Shown here: positions 18,023 through 26,935 of the stretch, one piece after another
Position numbering within the stretch: the stretch's first letter is position 1
Layout of the letters: each line of letters starts with the position of its first letter
NCBI RefSeq assembly: GCF_000374185.1
Contig: NZ_KB910518.1
Coordinates: forward strand, 1,920,162 to 1,984,161
Origin: Paenibacillus sp. HW567
GTDB lineage: Bacteria; Bacillota; Bacilli; Paenibacillales; Paenibacillaceae
Direction of reading: 5' to 3'
DNA: 64,000 bases
Notes under the pieces: model-generated
Database searches by the model: none
Told to the model about the DNA's origin: nothing
What the model saw: the letters and a program-made list of their open reading frames with translations, nothing else
Program-made: the position numbers and the translations under genes

Positions 18023-18205
18023 ATGAAAGAACAAGTAGAAGCACGTATTAACGAATTGAAAGCAGAAATGGAATCCGGGCAGCGGATGATGCAGGAGCTG
18101 GATGAGAAACGCAGCAATCTGGGTTACACCATTATGCGCATCAGCGGTGCGATCCAGGCACTGGAGGAATTAGTTGCCGGGGAAGAAGAGTCTGCCCAGG
18201 CCTGA
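18023..18205 (+). CDS. Small coiled-coil protein between the two fibre genes
   Basis: 60 aa, strongly helical (MKEQVEARINELKAEMESGQRMMQELDEKRSNLGYTIMRISGAIQALEEL). I choose the ATG at 18023 because GGAGG (18009-18013) abuts the upstream ATG at 18014 and is well spaced for this one. The function is unknown. Position suggests a fibre accessory or trimerisation helper. The heptad-like pattern is clear, but no named family was recognised. Confidence 0.7.
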   Translation: MKEQVEARINELKAEMESGQRMMQELDEKRSNLGYTIMRISGAIQALEELVAGEEESAQA

Positions 18206-18253
18206 ACAAACGCCGTATAGCCGCATATTTGAAAAGCCGGGAGGAGTGGGATT

Positions 18254-21200
18254 GTGCCAAAGGACATGAAACGCATGCATTATTTCAACGGACTTTTGCT
18301 GAAGGAAGATGATTTGACGCTGGATCAGGATCACCACAAGCGTTTACAGCGCCTTCACAACCGTTATTTTCATGATTGGGGAGTTGTCACAGGTCTCGAA
18401 GTTGTGAAGAAAGAGCAGACCAAAATTGAGATAACGCCGGGCTTCGCCTTGAACAGAGTCATTGACCTGGACAACAATGAAGAAATCAGCCAGGAAATTA
18501 TAATCAGTGATGCCCATCCGGCAAGGGTGCTCGATTTATCGGGCTACAGCACCTCGGATCAAATCTATATTTCAGTGAACTATAAGGAAGAGCTGGCGGA
18601 TAAGGACCTCATCAAAGGCGGGGGCAAGGAAATTCATGTGTGGGAGGTTTCAGAGCTCAAAGCCAGCTCCAAGAAGCCCACAGATGTCCAGACGGATATT
18701 CTGCTGGCCCGCGTGACCATGAAGCATAACCAGGACGGAACCTTGGGCATCGACGGGATCTATGATACAGATGTGGATGGAGAGCCCCTGCGGATCAGAG
18801 CGGTAGGCGGAACCACGCTGAAGGCCAAGAAAATAATCATTGGTTCAAAAGAAGACCCTGCGCTGCCCTTTTTCGACATCTCTGTGGATGAAAAGGGCAA
18901 TGAGGGGAACAACCTCAATGTTCATGCCTCTCTGACAGAGTTCACGGGGACAATTAAATCCGGTGCACTCAACACCCATGGAGCGGTTGAAGTCAACGGG
19001 GAGCTGACGGTTAAAGCCGGCAGTGAGATGGCCTTCAAGGTTAACGCCTCCGGGGATGTGGACATGTCCGGTTCTGCCACTGTGGCAGGTCCGCTCTCGG
19101 CAAAAGCTGGGCTTGATGTCAGCGGGGGGATGGCGGTACTGGATGTTCCGCAGGTGGTCATTGGCGGGAATATGGTTACACTCAATAAAAATGCCAATGA
19201 CAAGACCAGCAGCGGCATCGAGATCATCCGCAAGGATGAGCCGAGTGCCAAGCTGGTGTGGGATGAGAAAGATAAAGCCTGGAAGATCGGAACGGACCAG
19301 AAGGAGGGTCAGCCGGACGGCGGAATGTATAAGGTGGCTTACGGCGCTGACTGGGAGAAGCTGCATGGCGGGGTCAATGCGGACAGCCTGCACGTTCACA
19401 GCCAGCTTCATTCGGCAGCCGGAGACCCGGTGCTTCGCAGCGACCCGAAGGGGAATATTGTCATTGAGAACACCTTAACCGTGAACGGGAGTCTTGTAGC
19501 CAAGGACGGGGGACTGGAGGTATCCCGTGGAGAAACGCTGCCGAACGCCAAGATTGCCTGGAATGAGCAGGAGAAATCGTGGCAGATTGGTACGGTAAAC
19601 GGCGATATGACCAACATTCCTGACGGGAAGCAGTGGGAAGAGCTGACCGGCGGGAGCAGCAATGCGGATGCCCTGCATACCCACAGACAATTCCATAATG
19701 AGGATAAAAGTCTGCTGGCGCTGGAAATCGGCGCTGACGGGAACGTAACTATTCCGCATGAGCTGATGGTTGGCGAGACGCTTACAGTGAACAAGCTGAT
19801 CGTTAGAGAAGAAGAGGTTGTCATCAAGAAGATTGAGCAGGAAGTGGCGGACAGCTTCATTACGGTGAACAAGACCGGGAATAACACCCTGGACAGCAAA
19901 GGTGGTCTGGGCGTCTACCGGGGAAGCCAGAATCCAAGTGCCCGGATGGAATGGAATGAGACAGAGCGCAAGTGGAAAATCGGTATTGAAGGCAGCCTGT
20001 CCGACATTCCGTATGGCAACAAGTGGGATTCGCTGACGAACGGCTCCGTAGCTGATAAAGCTCACAAGCACAGTACACTGAGCACCTCCTCAGGAGGTAC
20101 CGTAGTGTCCGTAGATGATCAGGGCAAGCTGTCGGCTTCCGGGAATGTGGAGATCGGCGGAACGCTGTCCGGTAAAGGCAATGCTGATCTGAAGGCCGAT
20201 CTGAATGTGGGCGGCTCTGCAACCATTGAAGGAAACCTCACCGTAAAGGGCAAAACCACATATGTCAACAAAGAGGAGCTGGTGGTTACCAGCAACCGCA
20301 TCGAGCTGAATAAATTCAAAGGAGTAAGCTCCACCTTGAATGAGAGCAGCATTGAGGTGTACCGTGGCGAGAAGAACCCCAGCGCCAAGCTGGTCTGGAA
20401 CGAGAGTGAAGGCAGATGGAAGCTGGGGCTGGGAGACGAGCTGTCCAATATTGCTTACGGCAAGAATTGGGATGCATTAACCGGAGGCGTAAATTCAGAT
20501 GCCGACGGACTGCACAGACATAACTCGCTCAGTGACAGCAAAGGCACAACGGCGATCGAGGTGAACGCCGAGGGGAATATAGAGATTACAAATGATGCTG
20601 AAGTAAAGGGAACGCTCAGCGTGAACAACGGCGCGGATATTACCGGCGGTCTGGCGGTGGATGGCTTGGTAACCGTGGCCGGCAACCTGATCGTCAAGGG
20701 AACGACCACAACCGTCGAGAAGAAAGATCTGGTCATTACCGATAATATGATCAAGATTAACAAATTCGAAGGCGAAACTCCCCCAGTGAATGAGAGCGGG
20801 CTTGAGGTATACCGCGGCGAATCGCAGCCTGCCGCCAAAATCATCTGGAGTGAGAGCGAGCGGAAATGGAAGGTGGGCACCGGCAGCGCGCTGGAAAATA
20901 TCGCAAGCGGCAGCTCTTGGGATAAGCTGACGCAAAAGGCGAGTGCAGATTCCCTGCATATCCACAGCCAGCTATACAATCCGCAGACCGACATTCTCGC
21001 ACTCAGCGCCAGCGCGGACGGCGATGTGGATGTTCATCATGACCTCACTGTCGGCAGCAATCTTACCGTGGCCGGGAACCTTGAGGTCAGAGGCGTTTCG
21101 GCCAGCATTCATACAGATGAGCTGGAGATCGGCAGCCCGCTGATTACGCTCAACAGAAATGATGATGCTGTGTCCTCAATCTCCGGCGGGGGAATGGAGA

Positions 21201-24200
21201 TCTTCCGTGGCACCGGCCAGCCCGCAGCTCAAATAGCCTGGGATGAAGACAAGGACCTGTGGAAGATCGGGACCTCCGGTGAGAAAGCATTGACTGTCGA
21301 TAAAGCCGGCAATGTCGTTGCCTCCGGCGGCCTGGAAGCCGCCAGCGCCAATATTCTTGGGGCGGTTACCGCTGCCAGTGCCGCGATTGCCGGAACAGTG
21401 AGTGTTGGCGATGGGCTTGAGGTTGCCCAAGGAACGGAGACCAGTGCCCAGATCAAGTGGGCGAAGGACCGCTGGAAGCTGGGGACCGCGGGTAAAACCG
21501 TCCTCAGTCTGACGCGCAGCGGAAAGATGGGGGTGGGCACCGAAAATCCGACCGAGGTGCTGGATGTGGCCGGCAAGGCGATCTTCCGGACAGAGGCGGA
21601 AATCGCCGGAGCCGCTTCCTTCTCAGGCAAGATGACTGCTCGTAAAGAAGCGGTTTTTGAAGGAGACACTACCTTTAACAAGGGAATTAGCGCGGTGGAT
21701 GTTAATGTGAGTAACAACGTGGTGGTGGAGGGAAGCCTTTTTGCTCACGGCATTGAAGTGCCGGTCGGTCTGGATAAGACTGGAGCGCTACTGCCCAATC
21801 CGCGCATTGAATGGGACAACGAGCGGAATGCCTGGTTCTATGGGGACGGGACAACAAAGTATGAGTTTGGCACAGGTAAAGGCAGACAGAACGCGCTGTA
21901 TAACGAGCTTGGGGACACTGTTGCCATCTATTCCAACACAGTGGGGAATGTCGGTATCGGGACTTCGCATCCGCTCGCGTTAGTGGATGTCAGAATAACA
22001 GGTGACAAAACGGCCTTCAGTGTGACCGGGAAGGGAAATGTAGGGATCGGGACATCAGCGCCGGACGAGTTGACGGTGATGGATGTCAGAGCTACAGACA
22101 AAACGGCCTTCAGTGTGACCAAGACAGGAAATATAGGGATTGGGACATTGAAGCCGACTACGCTGGTGGAAGTGAAAGCTACAGGTGACAAAACGGCCTT
22201 CAGTGTTACAGAGAAGGGAAATGTAGGGATTGGGACTATTCCTGCTAATTCTGATTCGAAGCTTGAGGTCCAGGGCAATACAGCGATTAAAGGCGATTTG
22301 AGTGCTGCAAGTGCTAAGTTCTCGAAGGATTTGACGGTAGATGGGAATTTAACAGTGAACGGCGATCTGGTAACGATCAATGCGACCAATTTGGACGTAG
22401 AAGACAATATTATCGTGGTCAACAAATATGAACCGAGCGACATCCCGCTTGTGAAAAATGCAGGGCTGGAGGTATTCCGCGGCGGAACCGCTCTGCCGGC
22501 GCAGCTCATCTGGGATGAAACTGCCGACGAATGGCTGGCCGGAGCGGCAAATACGCTGAAGGCTATTGAGTTCAAAGGCCATACCCATCCTGAATATGCC
22601 GGATTGTCCGGAGCAATGACGGTAGATTCCGGGAATATCGGCATCGGTACGGCTAAGCCGACAGCCAAGCTGGACGTGAACGGAAATGTGGCAGTCACCG
22701 GCAAGCTGACAGCAGTTGATGCGCAGCTCACCGGCAAGCTGAATGCGGCCGGGGCGGAAATTGCAAACACATTGACCGCCAAGGATGCTGCAATCAGCAA
22801 TAAGCTGACGGCGAAGGATGGCGTATTCACAGGCAGCCTTGCGGTTAGCCAGGGTATGGAGACAAGCAGAGGTACAGATCCGAAGGCGCAAATCCTCTGG
22901 AATGAAACGATTGATGAATGGCAGGTCGGTATTGCCGGAAGTCTTAAGCAGTTGTCTTACCAAGGACACACCCATCCAGAGCTTGCCGATCTGACTGCTG
23001 TGCTGAAGATCGTCTCCGGCAATCTCGGCATCGGCACTGCAACGCCAACAGCCAAGCTCGATGTGACCGGAAATGCGGTCATTAACGGCAAACTGACTGT
23101 CACCGAAGCTGCAGTCAATGGAACAATGACCGCCAAGGATGCGTCAGTGACTGGAACGGCTACGCTGAAGGATGCCAATGTCAGCGGAGCATTTACTGTC
23201 AAGGATGCTACTGTGAACGGCAAGTTGACCGCCAAGGACGCTGCAGTCAGCGGAAATCTTACCCTTGGTCAAGGGATTGAAGTGGCTAGAGGCACTGACG
23301 CCAAAGCGCAGATTCTCTGGAACGAAGCTTCTAAAGAATGGCAGATGGGGCTTGCCGGCAGCCTTAAACAGCTCTCCTACAGCGGGCATACCCATCCGGA
23401 GCTTACGGACCTGGCGAACCTGACCGGTGTGCTGAAGCTTGTCTCCGGCAATATCGGGATCGGAACGGCAACGCCAACAGCCAAGCTGGATGTGAAGGGA
23501 GATGCCGCGGTCTCCGGGAAGCTGACGGTGACCGATGCGGCTGTGAGCGGTGATCTGACCGCGAAGGACGCAACGCTAACCGGTACACTGACCACCAAGG
23601 ACGCGGCGCTAACCGGCAAGCTGACTGCGGTGGATGCTGCAATCAGCGGCAGCCTGGCAGTTGGCAAGGGCATCGAGGTCAACCGGGGAAAAGACAAGAA
23701 AGCACAGATTGTTTGGGATGAGACCGGAGATGAATGGCAGGTTGGTGTTGAAGGCGGCATGAAGCGCCTTGCTTACAGTGATCATACCCACGATGAGCTA
23801 ACTGCTTTGACGGGTGCGATCACTGTAGATTCAAGCAGCAATGTGGGGATAGGCAAGACAGCCACAGACGGCTACAAGCTGGATGTGAACGGGAACCTGC
23901 GGGCGACCAATCTCGCGCAGACCTCCTCCAGAACCTTTAAGGAGAACATCTCCGGCCTTACTGCCAAAAAAGCGCTGGAGCTGCTGAATAAGCTGAAGCC
24001 AGTCACCTTCAACTACAAAGAAGAGAACGGCAAGCAGCAAAATATCGGCTTCATCGCCGAGGATGTGCCGCACATTTTTGCCACCTCCGATCACAAATCT
24101 GTCGTGCTGATGGATATCATCGCCGTCCTGACAACGGTTGTGCAGAAGCAGCAAAAAGAAGCTGTGGACATGCGCAAGCAGGTTAACGAGCTGCAAGTGC

Positions 24201-24226
24201 AGGTAGCAGCCTTGGCAGGCATTTAA
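18254..24226 (+). CDS. Giant fibre protein 2 with repeats and S74 domain (1990 aa)
   Basis: GTG start with GAGGAG upstream. The N-terminus (KRMHYFNGLLLKEDDLTLDQ, RLQRLHNRYFHDWGVVTGLEV) matches fibre 1. Many copies follow of a ~100-residue unit whose core is GxEVYRGExxPxAKxxWNExExKWKIG, with TVNGxL-type beta-helix linkers. The later third has GIGTxxPTAKLDVxGN units and degenerate LTAKDAxVSG pentad-like runs. The end is an S74 chaperone (SSRTFKENISGL, IGFIAEDVPHIF, LMDIIAVLTTVVQKQQ) plus coiled coil. Such a length would make a very long trimeric fibre. Near-identical repeats suggest length variation by recombination. It is the last eCIS structural gene and is followed by a possible terminator. 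Confidence 0.88.
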   Translation: MPKDMKRMHYFNGLLLKEDDLTLDQDHHKRLQRLHNRYFHDWGVVTGLEVVKKEQTKIEITPGFALNRVIDLDNNEEISQEIIISDAHPARVLDLSGYSTSDQIYISVNYKEELADKDLIKGGGKEIHVWEVSELKASSKKPTDVQTDILLARVTMKHNQDGTLGIDGIYDTDVDGEPLRIRAVGGTTLKAKKIIIGSKEDPALPFFDISVDEKGNEGNNLNVHASLTEFTGTIKSGALNTHGAVEVNGELTVKAGSEMAFKVNASGDVDMSGSATVAGPLSAKAGLDVSGGMAVLDVPQVVIGGNMVTLNKNANDKTSSGIEIIRKDEPSAKLVWDEKDKAWKIGTDQKEGQPDGGMYKVAYGADWEKLHGGVNADSLHVHSQLHSAAGDPVLRSDPKGNIVIENTLTVNGSLVAKDGGLEVSRGETLPNAKIAWNEQEKSWQIGTVNGDMTNIPDGKQWEELTGGSSNADALHTHRQFHNEDKSLLALEIGADGNVTIPHELMVGETLTVNKLIVREEEVVIKKIEQEVADSFITVNKTGNNTLDSKGGLGVYRGSQNPSARMEWNETERKWKIGIEGSLSDIPYGNKWDSLTNGSVADKAHKHSTLSTSSGGTVVSVDDQGKLSASGNVEIGGTLSGKGNADLKADLNVGGSATIEGNLTVKGKTTYVNKEELVVTSNRIELNKFKGVSSTLNESSIEVYRGEKNPSAKLVWNESEGRWKLGLGDELSNIAYGKNWDALTGGVNSDADGLHRHNSLSDSKGTTAIEVNAEGNIEITNDAEVKGTLSVNNGADITGGLAVDGLVTVAGNLIVKGTTTTVEKKDLVITDNMIKINKFEGETPPVNESGLEVYRGESQPAAKIIWSESERKWKVGTGSALENIASGSSWDKLTQKASADSLHIHSQLYNPQTDILALSASADGDVDVHHDLTVGSNLTVAGNLEVRGVSASIHTDELEIGSPLITLNRNDDAVSSISGGGMEIFRGTGQPAAQIAWDEDKDLWKIGTSGEKALTVDKAGNVVASGGLEAASANILGAVTAASAAIAGTVSVGDGLEVAQGTETSAQIKWAKDRWKLGTAGKTVLSLTRSGKMGVGTENPTEVLDVAGKAIFRTEAEIAGAASFSGKMTARKEAVFEGDTTFNKGISAVDVNVSNNVVVEGSLFAHGIEVPVGLDKTGALLPNPRIEWDNERNAWFYGDGTTKYEFGTGKGRQNALYNELGDTVAIYSNTVGNVGIGTSHPLALVDVRITGDKTAFSVTGKGNVGIGTSAPDELTVMDVRATDKTAFSVTKTGNIGIGTLKPTTLVEVKATGDKTAFSVTEKGNVGIGTIPANSDSKLEVQGNTAIKGDLSAASAKFSKDLTVDGNLTVNGDLVTINATNLDVEDNIIVVNKYEPSDIPLVKNAGLEVFRGGTALPAQLIWDETADEWLAGAANTLKAIEFKGHTHPEYAGLSGAMTVDSGNIGIGTAKPTAKLDVNGNVAVTGKLTAVDAQLTGKLNAAGAEIANTLTAKDAAISNKLTAKDGVFTGSLAVSQGMETSRGTDPKAQILWNETIDEWQVGIAGSLKQLSYQGHTHPELADLTAVLKIVSGNLGIGTATPTAKLDVTGNAVINGKLTVTEAAVNGTMTAKDASVTGTATLKDANVSGAFTVKDATVNGKLTAKDAAVSGNLTLGQGIEVARGTDAKAQILWNEASKEWQMGLAGSLKQLSYSGHTHPELTDLANLTGVLKLVSGNIGIGTATPTAKLDVKGDAAVSGKLTVTDAAVSGDLTAKDATLTGTLTTKDAALTGKLTAVDAAISGSLAVGKGIEVNRGKDKKAQIVWDETGDEWQVGVEGGMKRLAYSDHTHDELTALTGAITVDSSSNVGIGKTATDGYKLDVNGNLRATNLAQTSSRTFKENISGLTAKKALELLNKLKPVTFNYKEENGKQQNIGFIAEDVPHIFATSDHKSVVLMDIIAVLTTVVQKQQKEAVDMRKQVNELQVQVAALAGI

Positions 24227-24256
24227 CCGGAATGCGCTCATAAACGGATGGGTTTA

Positions 24257-24296
24257 GAAGCTCCTGCAGCGATATGACTGTGGGGGCTTCTTCATT
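24257..24296 (+). terminator. Possible terminator of the eCIS operon
   Basis: A stem of about 13 pairs including wobbles (GAAGCTCCTGCAG at 24257-24269 with 24278-24290) and an 8-base loop lies 30 bp after the giant fibre stop. The following T-tract is weak (TTCATTGTT), so termination may be partial. Confidence 0.5.
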
Positions 24297-24403
24297 GTTA
24301 GATGGAAGCCCAAAATAAAAGTGTAAAGTTGGAGCTTTTGCGTTATCCTCAAAGAAGTGAAGTGATATGGAATGAGAAGATGGATACCGCAGGAGGAACA
24401 TGG

Positions 24404-24649
24404 ATGTCAAAGGAATATTCGCGCACGTATATTGAAAGTGTAAAGCTGGAACTGCTCCACAGGCTTGGCTTGAAACAGGTCTACTATAAAGGGCAGTCAG
24501 GCGATGATTTGCTCTATGAAGCAACGGGGTTTGACAAAGGAACACAGCATAAATTCTGCGTCAGAACGAAAACCGGAACCATTGACGAGTTCGTCGCAGG
24601 GAAATGGATGAAGGTCCGCAGCTTTGCGATCAAGAGCAGAGAACAATAA
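24404..24649 (+). CDS. Small hypothetical protein (81 aa)
   Basis: I choose ATG 24404 because AGGAGG at 24391-24396 lies 7 bp upstream. A longer frame back to 24302 has no ribosome binding site. The sequence (MSKEYSRTYIESVKLELLHRLG, VYYKGQSGDDLLYEATGFDKGTQHKFCVRTKTGTID) reads like a small beta-rich domain. I do not recognise the family. It stands alone between the eCIS operon and a strong terminator, so any link to the injection system is only positional. Confidence 0.6.
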   Translation: MSKEYSRTYIESVKLELLHRLGLKQVYYKGQSGDDLLYEATGFDKGTQHKFCVRTKTGTIDEFVAGKWMKVRSFAIKSREQ

Positions 24650-24669
24650 GACTTGGACAAAACCATCAA

Positions 24670-24708
24670 GCCGCCTAACCTGCAACTTCTGGGTTAGGCG
24701 GCTTTTTT
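24670..24708 (+). terminator. Rho-independent terminator
   Basis: Perfect 11-bp stem GCCGCCTAACC/GGTTAGGCGGC (24670-24680 and 24692-24702) followed by TTTTTT, 20 bp after the 81-aa gene. Confidence 0.92.
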
Positions 24709-24763
24709 GAAAGATACGTGTGAAATCATCGGATATTTCATCCTTCAGATAATAAACGGTGTG

Positions 24764-24793
24764 TTGATTTATAAACTATGTGTTTATTATAAT
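24764..24793 (+). promoter_or_regulatory. Sigma-A-type promoter of the TetR gene
   Basis: TTGATT (24764-24769), 18-bp spacer, TATAAT (24788-24793). The surrounding sequence is itself an imperfect palindrome (ATAAAC...GTTTAT), consistent with regulator binding. Confidence 0.65.
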
Positions 24794-24817
24794 AGGGCAT
24801 ATTGAATATAGAATAAT

Positions 24818-24835
24818 CACTATTTCGAAATAGTG
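24818..24835. promoter_or_regulatory. Perfect palindrome, probable TetR operator
   Basis: CACTATTTCGAAATAGTG is an 18-bp perfect palindrome between the promoter and the ribosome binding site of the TetR-type gene, the usual place for an autoregulatory operator. Confidence 0.65.
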
Positions 24836-24857
24836 TCATTAAGTGGAGGGAGTTCTT

Positions 24858-25472
24858 GTGAACAAAGCCGATGATCTGCGGGTGGTCAGAACGAGAAAGT
24901 TAATTGACGAGGCTTTTTTTGCGCTGGTTGAGGAGCAGGGGATTGAAAGTGTGAATGTAAGGAGCCTGACCGCCAAGGCGGGGATCAACCGCGGCACCTT
25001 TTATCTGCATTATCTGGATATTTACGATCTGATGGAGAAGATGGAGGATCGGATCATAGAGCAGTTGAACAACCTGCCTGCTCGTAGCGAGCCGGAACAA
25101 CTGCTTGGCAGCGGGGTACAGGATGAGCTGTTTCCGTCGATTGTCCAGTTCATCCGCTTTATGACGGAGCAGCAGCGTTTTTTCGCTATCTTTTTTGCCC
25201 AGGAGGGAAACGCTTTTGGTAAAAGACTAAGAGCCCTCATCCTGAGACGTATGTATGAAAAGCTGCCGATGCGGGACTTGGAGCAAGACAGCCTCACGGT
25301 TCCTGCCGATTATATTGTCGCCTACTTCAGCTCCGCCCACTTCGGTGTGATCCGTCATTGGTTCGATACAGGCAGGGCGCTTCCCCCGGAGGAGCTGGCA
25401 TTGATCTTAACCCGCCTGGTCCGGGACGGCCCGCTGCTGACCGCGCTTAACCGCAAGCCGGAGAGGCCTTAG
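24858..25472 (+). CDS. TetR/AcrR-family transcriptional regulator
   Basis: About 204 aa. The N-terminal helix-turn-helix is typical (VRTRKLIDEAFFALVEEQGIESVNVRSLTAKAGINRGTFYLHYLDIYDLMEKMEDRI). The C-terminal half contains YIVAYFSSAHFGVIRHWFDTGRALPPEELALIL, as in TetR_C-type ligand domains of the YbiH/DhaS kind. GTG 24858 is chosen because GGAGGG (24844-24849) precedes it; the GTG at 24843 overlaps that site. It stops just before the MarR promoter. Its target is probably itself through the palindrome at 24818; other targets are unknown. Confidence 0.85.
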   Translation: MNKADDLRVVRTRKLIDEAFFALVEEQGIESVNVRSLTAKAGINRGTFYLHYLDIYDLMEKMEDRIIEQLNNLPARSEPEQLLGSGVQDELFPSIVQFIRFMTEQQRFFAIFFAQEGNAFGKRLRALILRRMYEKLPMRDLEQDSLTVPADYIVAYFSSAHFGVIRHWFDTGRALPPEELALILTRLVRDGPLLTALNRKPERP

Positions 25473-25501
25473 TTGACACAATCAACATTTAGCGTTATAA
25501 C
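25473..25501 (+). promoter_or_regulatory. Promoter of the MarR-esterase-amidohydrolase operon
   Basis: TTGACA (25473-25478), 17-bp spacer, TATAAC (25496-25501): a near-consensus sigma-A promoter starting immediately after the TetR stop codon. Confidence 0.8.
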
Positions 25502-25522
25502 ATAGTTGATTCGATCAACTAT
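25502..25522. promoter_or_regulatory. Perfect palindrome, probable MarR operator
   Basis: ATAGTTGAT-tcg-ATCAACTAT, a 9-bp perfect inverted repeat directly downstream of the -10 box and ending at the ribosome binding site. A repressor here would block transcription start, so the MarR gene is probably autoregulated. Confidence 0.78.
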
Positions 25523-25536
25523 AGGAGGCGGTCACA

Positions 25537-26025
25537 CTGGAGCTTTTACCTTTAGCCAGATACGTGGGGATCTTTAACAGACAAACTCAGGCATACATTA
25601 CATCCGTTTTTGCCAGCTTGGATATCAGCTTTTCGGAAAGCATCCTGCTGATGAACCTATACGGCAATGAGGGGATCAACCAGGAGGCATTATCTTCATT
25701 GCTCTTTATTGATAAGGCTGCAACTGCGAGGTCCATCAAATCGCTTGAAAGAAAAGGGTTTATCAGACGGGAAACGATGCCGGAAGACAAGAGAGCCAAA
25801 CAGCTCTTTTTAACCCTCAAGGGAAGTGAGCATCAGGATTATTTCTACAAGCGTTTGGAAAAGTGGGAGAGGTATGTTACCGGAGGGATGGATGAAGAGG
25901 CAAAGGATCAGGTGACCAGAGGGCTGCAAATGATGGCTGAACAAGCGATGAACGTTGATCTTGACGAGTTCACTACATTTGAGGAAGAAGGGTATGAACA
26001 TGCCGCTGAACCCAACATTGAATAA
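25537..26025 (+). CDS. MarR-family transcriptional regulator, probable CTG start
   Basis: Winged-helix repressor. INQEALSSLLFIDKAATARSIKSLERKGFIRRETMPEDKRAKQLFLTLKG is the MarR DNA-binding helix and wing. AGGAGG at 25523-25528 sits 8 bp before a CTG at 25537, in frame. Starting there gives LELLPLARYVGIFNRQTQAYI, which matches the usual MarR N-terminus. The next candidate, GTG 25564, has no binding site and would cut the first helix. The gene overlaps the esterase start by about 30 bp. It probably represses its own operon, with a ligand related to the esterase/hydrolase substrates. Confidence 0.85.
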   Translation: MELLPLARYVGIFNRQTQAYITSVFASLDISFSESILLMNLYGNEGINQEALSSLLFIDKAATARSIKSLERKGFIRRETMPEDKRAKQLFLTLKGSEHQDYFYKRLEKWERYVTGGMDEEAKDQVTRGLQMMAEQAMNVDLDEFTTFEEEGYEHAAEPNIE

Positions 26026-26935
26026 GCTGCTTGAAACTGATTTTGAGCAACTTTATGCGCTGCCGCTTGATCAACAAAGGGAATGGTACGCCGCAAGCTG
26101 GGACGATTGTAAAGGAAGCCCTGAAGAAGTTGGAGCTGTATACGATCTTATCGTTACAACATCCGTAAGAGATACTCGGGTCAGAGTCTATTCTCCCGCA
26201 GGATTTGGCCCTCATCCGGCCTTGATATGGATTCATGGCGGCGGATTTGTGTTCGGAAATATTGAAGTGTATGACCCGTTATGCCGCACGATTGTGAACA
26301 CCGCGAATTGTACGGTAATCTCCATAGAATATGGCTTGTCGCCGGAGCACAAGTTCCCAGAGCCGGTGGAAGAATGCTACCAGATTGTGAAATGGATCTC
26401 TGATCATGCGGATAAATTAAATATTCTGCCCGATTTAATCGCCATCGGCGGCGACAGCGTAGGGGGAACCCTTTCGGCTGTGATTAGCCAACTGTCCAGA
26501 GATAAAGGGGAATTTAAGCTTGTATACCAGCTCATGATTAACGCTATGTTAGATTTAATGGGTGAAACCAACCCGAAATCGCGGGTGGACAATGCTGTAG
26601 GCTACAGACTTACCACCAAAGGCATCGAGTGGTTTGTCCGTCAATATTTGAATGAATTAAGCGAGGCCAAGAATCCGTTGGCTTCCCCCCTGCTAGCCGG
26701 CAGCTTCGGAGAACTCCCTCCTGCATGTATCATTACTTCCGAATTTGATCCGCTGAGAGATGAAGGAGAACTGTATGCGCAGCGTTTGGCAGCAGCCGGA
26801 GTTGACGTTTGTCTGAAAAGATACGATGGCGTCATTCACGGCTTTTTCAACATGCAGATGACCTTGGAGGAAGCAAGAGACGCCCTGGCCCTGGTGTGTA
26901 CGCAATTAAGCAAAGCTTTCAATGAGGTACTGTAA
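25994..26935 (+). CDS. Alpha/beta hydrolase-3 (HSL-type esterase)
   Basis: From ATG 25994 the oxyanion motif HGGGF is at residues 81-85 and the nucleophile motif GDSVGG at 153-158 (Ser155, Val in place of the more common Ala). Catalytic Asp (EFDPLRDE) and His (VIHGFFNM) lie near residues 250 and 282. This is the hormone-sensitive-lipase family of carboxylesterases acting on small acyl esters. GAGGAAGAAGGG precedes the start inside the MarR gene, and the stop overlaps the amidohydrolase ATG by one base. The exact substrate is not deducible. Confidence 0.88.
   Translation: MNMPLNPTLNKLLETDFEQLYALPLDQQREWYAASWDDCKGSPEEVGAVYDLIVTTSVRDTRVRVYSPAGFGPHPALIWIHGGGFVFGNIEVYDPLCRTIVNTANCTVISIEYGLSPEHKFPEPVEECYQIVKWISDHADKLNILPDLIAIGGDSVGGTLSAVISQLSRDKGEFKLVYQLMINAMLDLMGETNPKSRVDNAVGYRLTTKGIEWFVRQYLNELSEAKNPLASPLLAGSFGELPPACIITSEFDPLRDEGELYAQRLAAAGVDVCLKRYDGVIHGFFNMQMTLEEARDALALVCTQLSKAFNEVL

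Noticed and set aside
1..24226. Prophage or R-type pyocin
   Set aside because: No capsid, terminase, portal, integrase or lysis genes. AAA+ ATPase and DUF4255 protein mark an eCIS.
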